Origin: an uncultured Bacteroides sp.
GTDB lineage: Bacteria > Bacteroidota > Bacteroidia > Bacteroidales > Bacteroidaceae
Length of the DNA stretch: 6,953 nucleotides
Direction of reading: 5' to 3'
Assembly: GCA_934716785.1 (NCBI GenBank)
Contig: CAKUYM010000226.1
Span: 1 to 6,953 of the forward strand
Positions 1-5,912 of the stretch are shown one piece after another. The notes below the pieces were generated by a model. The model saw only the letters and a program-made list of their open reading frames with translations. It made no database searches and was not told where the DNA came from. Position 1 is the first letter of the stretch. Each line of letters opens with the position of its first letter. Both the position numbers and the translations under genes were made by a program.

Positions 1-1469
1 ACAATGAAGGTGGTGACCGCCTTCAGCGTCCTCGCTTCAATAGCGAAGGTGGCTCTTATGGCGACCGTCCTCAACGTTCTTCTTACAACCGTGAAGGTGG
101 CGATCGTCCGTATCGTCCGCGATTTAATGCTAACAATGAAGGTGGTGACCGCCTTCAGCGTCCTCGCTTCAATAGCGAAGGTGGCTCTTATGGCGACCGT
201 CCTCAACGTTCTTCTTACAACCGTGAAGGTGGCGATCGTCCGTATCGTCCGCGATTTAATGCTAACAATGAAGGTGGTGACCGCCTTCAGCGTCCTCGCT
301 TCAATAGCGAAGGTGGCTCTTATGGCGACCGTCCTCAACGTCCTCGTTTCAATAACGATGGTGGTTCTTACGGTGATCGTCCTCAACGTCCCCGCTTCAA
401 CAGCGAAGGTGGCGACCGTTCTCAGCGTCCTTCCTACAATCGTGAAGGAGGTTCTTACGGCGACCGCCCTCAACGTCCCCGTTTCAACAGTGAAGGTGGC
501 GACCGTCCTCAACGTTCTTCCTACAATCGTGAAGGAGGCTCTTATGGCGACCGCCCTCAGCGTCCTCGTTTCAATAACGAAGGTGGAGGTTATCGCAATA
601 ATAATGGCGGTGGCGGCAATTATCGTCCGAGATTCAACAATGACCGTCAGGGGGGATACCGTCCTCGTCCGCGTACAGCCGATTATGATCCGAATGCCAA
701 ATATAGCATGAAGAAACAAATCGAGTACAAGGAACAGTTTGTTGACCCGAACGAACCGATTCGTCTGAATAAGTTCCTCGCTAACGCAGGTGTTTGTTCA
801 CGTCGTGAGGCTGACGAATTTATTACGGCAGGCGTGGTTTCTGTAAACGGTGAAGTGGTTACGGAGTTGGGTACGAAAATCAAACGTTCGGATGTGGTGA
901 AGTTCCATGACGAACCGGTAAGCATCGAACGTAAGGTGTATGTATTGCTGAACAAACCGAAAGATACCGTTACTACATCGGATGACCCGCAGGAACGCCG
1001 CACGGTAATGGATTTGGTGAAAGGCGCTTGCAACGAACGTATTTATCCTGTAGGACGTCTCGACCGCAACACAACCGGTGTACTGTTACTGACGAATGAC
1101 GGTGACTTGGCTTCTAAGCTGACACACCCGAAATTCCTGAAGAAGAAAATTTATCATGTTCATCTGGATAAGAACCTGACAAAAGCGGATATGGATCAGA
1201 TTGCAGCCGGCATCCAATTGGAAGACGGTGAAATCCATGCAGACGCTATCAGCTATACGGATGATTTCAAGAAAGACCAGGTAGGTATCGAAATCCACTC
1301 GGGCAAGAACCGTATTGTTCGCCGTATTTTCGAATCACTGGGTTATAAAGTAGTAAAACTCGACCGTGTGTTCTTCGCCGGACTGACCAAGAAAGGTCTG
1401 CGTCGCGGAGACTGGCGTTACCTGACGGAAGCAGAAGTAAACTACCTCCGTATGGGTTCGTTTGAATAA
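1..1469 (+). CDS. rluB: RsuA/RluB-family rRNA pseudouridine synthase with long Arg/Gly-rich N-terminal extension (5' partial)
   Basis: This enzyme isomerises a specific uridine of rRNA to pseudouridine in the cytoplasm. RluB-type members act on 23S rRNA and RsuA on 16S rRNA. The frame is open from base 3 to the TAA at 1467-1469, so the start lies upstream of the window. Numbering from the internal Met at 708, an S4 RNA-binding domain covers about residues 18-65 (RLNKFLANAGVCSRREAD). The synthase domain follows from about residue 77. It has the KP motif (LLNKPKD), the catalytic motif GRLDRNTTG with nucleophile Asp119 (codon 1062-1064), and the late motif GKNRIVRRI. The Met at 708 is a poor start: no ribosome site precedes it and the frame continues unbroken upstream through 235 codons of Gly/Arg/Asn/Pro-rich repeats. 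Typical bacterial homologues are about 230-290 residues, so the extension roughly doubles the protein. asnS follows after 23 bp. The family is certain; the choice of RluB over RsuA or RluF, and so the target base, is inferred. Confidence 0.9.
   Translation, partial: NEGGDRLQRPRFNSEGGSYGDRPQRSSYNREGGDRPYRPRFNANNEGGDRLQRPRFNSEGGSYGDRPQRSSYNREGGDRPYRPRFNANNEGGDRLQRPRFNSEGGSYGDRPQRPRFNNDGGSYGDRPQRPRFNSEGGDRSQRPSYNREGGSYGDRPQRPRFNSEGGDRPQRSSYNREGGSYGDRPQRPRFNNEGGGYRNNNGGGGNYRPRFNNDRQGGYRPRPRTADYDPNAKYSMKKQIEYKEQFVDPNEPIRLNKFLANAGVCSRREADEFITAGVVSVNGEVVTELGTKIKRSDVVKFHDEPVSIERKVYVLLNKPKDTVTTSDDPQERRTVMDLVKGACNERIYPVGRLDRNTTGVLLLTNDGDLASKLTHPKFLKKKIYHVHLDKNLTKADMDQIAAGIQLEDGEIHADAISYTDDFKKDQVGIEIHSGKNRIVRRIFESLGYKVVKLDRVFFAGLTKKGLRRGDWRYLTEAEVNYLRMGSFE
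3..341 (+). repeat. Perfect 132-bp tandem repeat inside the pseudouridine synthase gene
   Basis: Two identical 132-bp copies lie at 3-134 and 135-266. A third begins at 267 and stays identical for 75 bases, to 341, where it passes into related but diverged units. Bases 1-2 also match the end of a copy, so the array probably continues left of the window. The period is 44 codons, so copy-number change keeps the frame. Each copy encodes three sub-units of the form EGG(SYG)DRxxRxxFN, about 13 to 16 residues long. No silent difference separates the copies, which indicates recent duplication or homogenisation. Confidence 0.97.
342..676 (+). repeat. Degenerate 39/48-bp Arg/Gly-rich coding repeats
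   Basis: The array continues as imperfect units of 13 codons (EGGDRPQRSSYNR type) and 16 codons (EGGSYGDRPQRPRFNN type), varying at third positions and at a few residues. It then degrades into a Gly/Asn/Arg tail (GGGYRNNNGGGGNYRPRF, then RQGGYRPRPRT) before the S4 domain. The encoded stretch has no lysine and few aliphatic residues. Arg, Gly, Asn, Asp, Glu, Pro, Ser and aromatic residues dominate, as expected for an intrinsically disordered, RNA-contacting segment. Confidence 0.9.
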
Positions 1470-1492
1470 TATATCTAAAAAGAAAAAGTTAA

Positions 1493-2896
1493 ATGGAAAA
1501 GATTAGTAGAACAAAAATTGTTGACTTGCTGAAGCGCACGGATGTTGGCGCTATGGTCAATGTGAAAGGATGGGTTCGCACTCGCAGAGGTAGCAAACAA
1601 GTAAACTTTATCGCACTGAATGACGGTTCTACAATAAATAATTTGCAGGTCGTAGTCGATTTGGCCAATTTCGATGAAGAGATGCTGAAACTGATTACTA
1701 CCGGTGCTTGTATCAGCGTGAACGGTGAAATGGTGGAATCGGTAGGTTCCGGTCAAAAGGTGGAAGTACAGGCTCGTGAAATCGAAGTATTAGGTACTTG
1801 CGATAACACATATCCGCTGCAGAAGAAAGGTCACTCCATGGAGTTCTTGCGTGAGATTGCTCACTTGCGTCCGCGTACCAACACGTTTGGCGCAGTGTTC
1901 CGCATTCGTCATAACATGGCGATTGCCATCCACAAGTTTTTCCATGAAAGGGGATTCTTCTATTTCCATACTCCTATTATTACAGCTTCAGACTGCGAAG
2001 GTGCCGGACAGATGTTTCAGGTGACTACCATGAACCTGTACGACTTGAAGAAAGACGAGAAAGGGTCTATCTCTTATGACAACGATTTCTTCGGCAAGCA
2101 GGCAAGCCTGACCGTATCCGGACAGTTGGAAGGTGAGTTGGCAGCCACTGCTTTGGGGGCTATCTACACATTCGGTCCGACGTTCCGTGCCGAGAACTCC
2201 AATACTCCGCGCCACTTGGCTGAGTTTTGGATGATTGAGCCGGAAGTTGCTTTCAACGATATCACCGACAATATGGATTTAGCTGAAGAGTTCATCAAAT
2301 ATTGTGTGAAATGGGCGTTGGATAACTGTGCGGACGATGTGAAGTTCCTGAATGATATGTTCGACAAGGGATTGATTGAACGTCTGCAAGGTGTTTTGAA
2401 AGATGATTTCGTTCGCCTGCCTTATACTGACGGTATCAAGATTCTGGAGGACGCCGTAGCGAAAGGTCATAAGTTTGAGTTCCCGGTTTATTGGGGTGTA
2501 GACTTGGCTTCCGAGCACGAACGTTATTTGGTAGAAGAACATTTCAAACGTCCGGTTATCCTGACTGACTATCCGAAAGAGATCAAGGCATTCTATATGA
2601 AACAGAATGAGGATGGCAAAACGGTACGTGCGATGGATGTCCTTTTCCCGAAGATTGGTGAAATCATCGGCGGTTCCGAACGTGAAGCGGATTATAACAA
2701 GTTGCTGACCCGCATCGAAGAGCTGCATATTCCGATGAAGGATATGTGGTGGTATCTGGATACCCGTAAGTTCGGTTCTTGTCCTCACTCAGGTTTCGGA
2801 CTTGGCTTTGAGCGTCTGTTGCTCTTCGTCACAGGTATGTCAAACATCCGCGATGTGATACCGTTCCCGCGTACACCGAGAAATGCAGATTTTTAG
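1493..2896 (+). CDS. asnS: Asparaginyl-tRNA synthetase
   Basis: This cytoplasmic class II aminoacyl-tRNA synthetase charges tRNA-Asn with asparagine using ATP. At 467 residues it is complete and matches the usual bacterial length (about 466). An N-terminal OB-fold anticodon-binding domain covers about residues 20-105 ([20 protein letters not shown]). The catalytic domain follows, with the motif 1 region near residues 151-173 ([13 protein letters not shown]), motif 2 at 230-250 ([20 protein letters not shown]) and motif 3 at about 435-460 ([12 protein letters not shown], ending IPFPRTP). The FRAE and GFGLGFER signatures fit AsnRS rather than LysRS, and the closing IPFPRTP stretch is typical of AsnRS. 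The ATG at 1493 follows an A-rich leader (aaaaagaaaaagttaa), which is normal for Bacteroidetes that do not depend on Shine-Dalgarno pairing. The 23-bp gap after the pseudouridine synthase and the lack of a terminator between them suggest one transcript, ended by the hairpin at 2918. Confidence 0.98.
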   Translation: MEKISRTKIVDLLKRTDVGAMVNVKGWVRTRRGSKQVNFIALNDGSTINNLQVVVDLANFDEEMLKLITTGACISVNGEMVESVGSGQKVEVQAREIEVLGTCDNTYPLQKKGHSMEFLREIAHLRPRTNTFGAVFRIRHNMAIAIHKFFHERGFFYFHTPIITASDCEGAGQMFQVTTMNLYDLKKDEKGSISYDNDFFGKQASLTVSGQLEGELAATALGAIYTFGPTFRAENSNTPRHLAEFWMIEPEVAFNDITDNMDLAEEFIKYCVKWALDNCADDVKFLNDMFDKGLIERLQGVLKDDFVRLPYTDGIKILEDAVAKGHKFEFPVYWGVDLASEHERYLVEEHFKRPVILTDYPKEIKAFYMKQNEDGKTVRAMDVLFPKIGEIIGGSEREADYNKLLTRIEELHIPMKDMWWYLDTRKFGSCPHSGFGLGFERLLLFVTGMSNIRDVIPFPRTPRNADF

Positions 2897-2917
2897 TATT
2901 ACACTATATTTTTATGT

Positions 2918-2954
2918 AAAACTCGCATAATCTTTGGGTTATGCGAGTTTTTTT
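2918..2954 (+). terminator. Intrinsic terminator of the pseudouridine synthase-asnS unit
   Basis: A perfect inverted repeat follows the asnS stop by about 20 bases. The left arm aaaactcgcataa (2918-2930) pairs with ttatgcgagtttt (2939-2951), giving a 13-bp stem with an 8-base loop (tctttggg). The right arm runs into a T-tract at 2948-2954. This is a classic rho-independent terminator on the plus strand. Confidence 0.93.
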
Positions 2955-2964
2955 ATGCATTTTG

Positions 2965-2997
2965 TTGTTCTATTTTCAAAATAAACCTTTATATTTG
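2965..2997 (+). promoter_or_regulatory. Candidate Bacteroides-type sigma-ABfr promoter
   Basis: TATATTTG at 2990-2997 matches the Bacteroides -7 consensus TAnnTTTG exactly. A TTG at 2965-2967 can serve as the -33 box, with a 22-base spacer where 19-21 is usual. Transcription would start near 3003-3006 and leave a short leader of about 30-35 bases before the ATG at 3038. The position just after the asnS terminator fits an independent unit. The match is by eye only. Confidence 0.55.
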
Positions 2998-3037
2998 GAG
3001 ATACGCAGAGAAGAGTGTTAACTAAAATAATACGACA

Positions 3038-3529
3038 ATGAAAAAACTCTATTTCTTTACCATGCTTTCAATGATGTTGTTGGCGGTAACAGGTGCAACG
3101 GCCCAGAAGAAAACCAAGTTCAAAACGGCCGAGTTGAAAGGTATTTGGCAACTCTGCCATTATGTGTCGGAGGCTCCCGATGTTCCGGGAGCATTAAAAC
3201 CCAGTAATACATTTAAGGTATTGAGTGATGACGGACGGATTGTCAACTTTACGCTTATTCCCGGTTCGGATGCCATCATTACAGGATATGGAACATGGAA
3301 ACAGCTGACCGGTGATTCCTATAAAGAAAGCATTGAGAAGAATATCCATCTTCCGATGCTGGATAATCAGGATAATATCCTTGAGTTTGAAATCAAGGAT
3401 GGCGACTATCTGCACCTGAAGTATTTCATCAAGAATGACTTGAACGGAAATGAACTGAACAGTTGGTATTATGAAACATGGAAACGTATGCGGATGCCGG
3501 CCAAGTGTCCGGAAGATATAGTGAGATAG
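3038..3529 (+). CDS. Exported small protein, DUF4488-like (lipocalin-like), function unknown
   Basis: A complete 163-residue protein. Residues 1-22 form a signal peptide: a KK n-region, a hydrophobic core [14 protein letters not shown], and an ATA motif before Gln23. No lipobox cysteine is present, so the mature protein should be soluble in the periplasm or secreted rather than a lipoprotein. The mature part begins with a GxW-like element (ELKGIWQL, about residues 33-40) and alternates short hydrophobic and polar strands ([41 protein letters not shown]), ending [10 protein letters not shown]. This beta-rich pattern resembles the DUF4488 lipocalin-like family common in Bacteroides. The family call is from memory of the pattern, and no ligand or reaction can be assigned. 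It stands alone between the asnS terminator and a convergent operon, behind its own candidate promoter. There is no strong Shine-Dalgarno sequence before the ATG. Confidence 0.85.
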   Translation: MKKLYFFTMLSMMLLAVTGATAQKKTKFKTAELKGIWQLCHYVSEAPDVPGALKPSNTFKVLSDDGRIVNFTLIPGSDAIITGYGTWKQLTGDSYKESIEKNIHLPMLDNQDNILEFEIKDGDYLHLKYFIKNDLNGNELNSWYYETWKRMRMPAKCPEDIVR

Positions 3530-3572
3530 CTTTCAATTATCCAAAACGCTTATTCAATATTCAATGAAACAG

Positions 3573-3590
3573 AGGGTGTCATGATACCCT
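3573..3590. other. Short hairpin in convergent spacer
   Basis: The sequence agggtgt-catg-ataccct forms a 7-bp stem (one G-T wobble) with a 4-base loop. No T-tract follows on either strand, so it is unlikely to be a terminator on its own. It may be part of a composite 3'-end structure. Confidence 0.4.
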
Positions 3591-3604
3591 GATTAGAATA
3601 TTTA

Positions 3605-3645
3605 CCCCCTGTCTACAGTATATGTGACAGGGGGATTTCTGATTT
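3605..3645 (+). terminator. Candidate terminator between convergent transcripts
   Basis: The arms ccccctgtc (3605-3613) and gacaggggg (3626-3634) form a perfect 9-bp GC-rich stem. The loop can pair further (aca/tgt). On the plus strand a T-rich but interrupted tail (atttctgatttt) follows, which suits termination of the DUF4488-like gene. On the minus strand the stem is followed by the AT-rich taaatattct, so it may also stop the incoming glycosyltransferase transcript. The tails are imperfect. Confidence 0.6.
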
Positions 3646-3664
3646 TCCTCAGATGGAGAATCAG
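3639..3664. other. Hairpin directly after the last glycosyltransferase stop
   Basis: ctgattttcc (3639-3648) pairs with ggagaatcag (3655-3664) in a 10-bp stem with one G-T wobble and a 6-base loop. On the minus strand it starts two bases after the stop codon of the glycosyltransferase ending at 3667, so it probably caps the 3' end of that mRNA. No U-run follows, so 3'-end protection or a composite terminator with the stem at 3605-3634 is more likely than a simple terminator. Confidence 0.5.
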
Positions 3665-3666
3665 AA

Positions 3667-4818
3667 TCAAAACGTTTGCTCGAAAAGTCGAATCCATTGC
3701 GGTATAATATTCTCCGGGTAGAATCGTTGTATGCTGGCAAAGGATTTCTTTTGCAAATCGGTTCGTAGTCGGTCGTTTTGCATCAATTCCACCATACGGC
3801 CGGCATATTCCTCCTGGCGGAAAGGCGGGATAAGGATACCGTTATTCATAATGATGTCCGTGACCCCAGCACTGCAATTATAGGCTATAGGAACGCAGCC
3901 ATAACTCATGGCCTCGGTCAGACACAATCCGAATGATTCAAAGGTGGAGGTCAGGCAGATAATTGATGCTTCCTTGTAATATTTGCTGACATCCTTTTGC
4001 CACCCTTCAAAGCGTACCCTGGGCAGCTTTAGTTGCTCCGTCATGGCCTTTAGGGTAGGCAGTTCCCTACCGTCACCCACCAATACCAGTTCCCATTGAG
4101 GAACTTTGGAATGAATCTTTGCCCAGATTTTAATCAGGCGATCCACTCTCTTGTCCATGCGGCTCATTCGTCCGCTGTATAAGAGTTGCTTTTTCTTCTC
4201 TTCGTATAAGAATCCCGGTTCTATCATGTTGGGGATTGCCACGAATTTATCACCTTTTCTTTTGATAGCTGTCTGTATCGTTTGGCTGTACTGTGGATGT
4301 AAAGTAACGTAAAAGTCACAATGGTCATATATGACAGCATATCGTTGTTGCCAACGTTTGGTATAGCTCTTAAACAGTTTTTCTTTGGTTCGGTTGATTA
4401 AAATAATCTTCAGTTTATGGAAACTTCTTGTAAAGCTGGCGTCCAGACGGCTTTCTTTCTCCCAGAACGGTTGTCCGTGCTGTATATAGATGAGTTTGGC
4501 AGGGCATCCTTTTTCTTTTAATCGGCATAAGGTAGGGATAAACTCATTGCAGGATATGCAAAAGTTTGAGATGCCATACTCTTTGATTTTATCCAATAGG
4601 TAGTGGACATTTTCTTCAGAGTTGATATTTACAGGATCCGGCATGACCAGAATTTTGTAGTACTCCTCTGTGGGGCCTGCCAAGTCTTTTCGGTAATCCG
4701 TGCAGAATACATATATATGATAACCATACCGGGAGAGCCCTTCGGCCAACCGTAAGGTGGCTGTTTCAGCTCCACCGTATGGGAAACTTTGATGAAGAAT
4801 TCCGATAGCTTGATTCAT
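3667..4818 (-). CDS. GT4-family glycosyltransferase (last gene of operon)
   Basis: A 383-residue GT-B-fold retaining glycosyltransferase. It transfers a sugar from a nucleotide-sugar donor to a cell-surface glycan or glycolipid acceptor at the cytoplasmic face of the inner membrane. The N-terminal acceptor domain starts with the glycine loop FPYGGAETATLRLAEGL (residues 12-28). The donor domain carries VAIPNMIEPG (about 193-202), YSGRMSRMDKRVDRLI (214-229), LVLVGDGRE (244-252) and the GT4 E-x7-E signature, Glu294 to Glu302, in STFESFGLCLTEAMSYG. There is no signal peptide or membrane span, and basic patches (such as KRKGDK) could help membrane association. The start ATG at 4818 overlaps the TGA of the preceding gene in a 4-bp ATGA, which fixes the start and implies translational coupling. 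Sugar, linkage and acceptor cannot be read from sequence. Adjacent GT and sulfatase-like genes suggest capsule, O-antigen or glycolipid assembly. Confidence 0.93.
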   Translation of the reverse strand: MNQAIGILHQSFPYGGAETATLRLAEGLSRYGYHIYVFCTDYRKDLAGPTEEYYKILVMPDPVNINSEENVHYLLDKIKEYGISNFCISCNEFIPTLCRLKEKGCPAKLIYIQHGQPFWEKESRLDASFTRSFHKLKIILINRTKEKLFKSYTKRWQQRYAVIYDHCDFYVTLHPQYSQTIQTAIKRKGDKFVAIPNMIEPGFLYEEKKKQLLYSGRMSRMDKRVDRLIKIWAKIHSKVPQWELVLVGDGRELPTLKAMTEQLKLPRVRFEGWQKDVSKYYKEASIICLTSTFESFGLCLTEAMSYGCVPIAYNCSAGVTDIIMNNGILIPPFRQEEYAGRMVELMQNDRLRTDLQKKSFASIQRFYPENIIPQWIRLFEQTF

Positions 4819-5912
4819 GATGCTAAAATTTCAAGATAATATTGTATGTATTGATTGACACAATTATTCCAGTTAAACCGTTCTGCATTTTGTCTCATTT
4901 GCAAGGCATAATCCGGATGATTATAGAATACGGGTAACATTTCCTTTATCTTCTCCGCCATGGCCTCCGGAGAGAGTTCGTTCCAATAAAATGCGTGTTC
5001 ACCGCCTACTTCCGGCAGGCTGGTGAGGGCAGAGAGGAATACCGGCTTACCGAATTTCATTGCTTCTATAGGTGGCAGTCCGAATCCTTCACAAAGAGAA
5101 GGGTATAGGAAAGCACGGCACGACGCATATAGGTATGCTTTTTCTTCTTCCGTCACATTGGGCAGGCGGTATACATTGCGGGTAGGCAGTTCGTCAATCA
5201 TTTTCTGTAACATTTTGCCATAGCTGCTGTTCCAGTTTCCTGCGATAACTAAGTTCTGTTCGGGAAGGAAGCGCATCATCTCGATAAGCAGATGCACATT
5301 CTTTTTGGGAAGCAGGCTGGACAGATGGAACAGAAAGCTATCCGGCAATTGTTGTACTAATCGGGGGCTTATCTCGGAAGGAACGGATAAAGCGGATACG
5401 CCGTTATAAATAACTCTTTCCGGCACCCGGATATGAAAGTGCTTATTTGTATCTTTCCGGACAAACTCGGAAATGTAGTTCGTATAGTCCATTCTCTTGA
5501 TCTTTTGTTGGAACCTTTGTATGCCACGTTCCAACTTCTTGCCTTGCTTTTCATAAATGAAATTGATGTCATGGATGGTCATCAGGCGTTTAGTCACATG
5601 CCGTAGGTTCTTAAAGAGACAATACTGATGCGGCATATGAAAAAGGTCTGTTTTAAATGGATAAAAAGTAAGGAGATGCCTCATGAATACCGGCATACAT
5701 ATATAATGTACTTCATTCCCGAAACATCCACGATAAGAAGGCGGTACAATGAAATAGAACTCTATTTCGTAGTGCTCACGCAGTCGGACAGCTTGGTTGG
5801 CCAGTCCTTCGCCCAATCGCTTGCAAAATTCTCCTACACCTACGTATGGTGTAGTTATGGCATATGCCTCTATAACAATTCTTTTCATAGTTGGTGGTAT
5901 AATCAAGTTCAT
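4815..5912 (-). CDS. GT4-family glycosyltransferase (middle gene of operon)
   Basis: A 365-residue GT-B-fold glycosyltransferase of the GT4 group, of the kind that adds mannose- or rhamnose-like residues in O-antigen and capsule pathways. Visible elements are the N-terminal loop ITTPYVGVGEFCKRLGEGL (19-37), MTIHDINFIY (111-120), VIYNGVS (167-173), the donor-phosphate segment LSSLLPKKNVHLLIEMM (197-213), and the E-x7-E signature Glu275 to Glu283 in LCEGFGLPPIEAMKFGKP. SLPEVGGEHAFYW (298-310) closes the donor site. It is cytoplasmic or peripheral to the membrane; no transmembrane helix is visible. The ATG at 5912 overlaps the TGA of the sulfatase-like gene in a 4-bp ATGA. A second Met at residue 9 (5888) gives the more typical GT start MKRIVIEAYA and is a possible alternative. 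The stop overlaps the start of the next GT gene. It is only distantly similar to its neighbour, so the pair probably adds successive sugars rather than being a recent duplication. The specific donor is unknown. Confidence 0.93.
   Translation of the reverse strand: MNLIIPPTMKRIVIEAYAITTPYVGVGEFCKRLGEGLANQAVRLREHYEIEFYFIVPPSYRGCFGNEVHYICMPVFMRHLLTFYPFKTDLFHMPHQYCLFKNLRHVTKRLMTIHDINFIYEKQGKKLERGIQRFQQKIKRMDYTNYISEFVRKDTNKHFHIRVPERVIYNGVSALSVPSEISPRLVQQLPDSFLFHLSSLLPKKNVHLLIEMMRFLPEQNLVIAGNWNSSYGKMLQKMIDELPTRNVYRLPNVTEEEKAYLYASCRAFLYPSLCEGFGLPPIEAMKFGKPVFLSALTSLPEVGGEHAFYWNELSPEAMAEKIKEMLPVFYNHPDYALQMRQNAERFNWNNCVNQYIQYYLEILAS

Noticed and set aside
1..341. CRISPR array, because of regular direct repeats
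   Set aside because: The 132-bp units abut with no unique spacers and encode a continuous protein repeat in frame with an enzyme.
4..711. A 235-codon open frame starting MKVVTAFSVL, rich in Val, Leu and Ala, repeated every 44 residues
   Set aside because: It is the shifted reading of the Arg/Gly-repeat DNA. The period is a multiple of three, so an alternative frame stays open by default. The frame starting at base 3 joins the S4/pseudouridine synthase domain without a break and is the real one.
2279..2788. Minus-strand open frame of 169 codons inside asnS
   Set aside because: It is antisense to the catalytic domain of a clearly coding gene and resembles no known protein; a by-product of asnS codon use.
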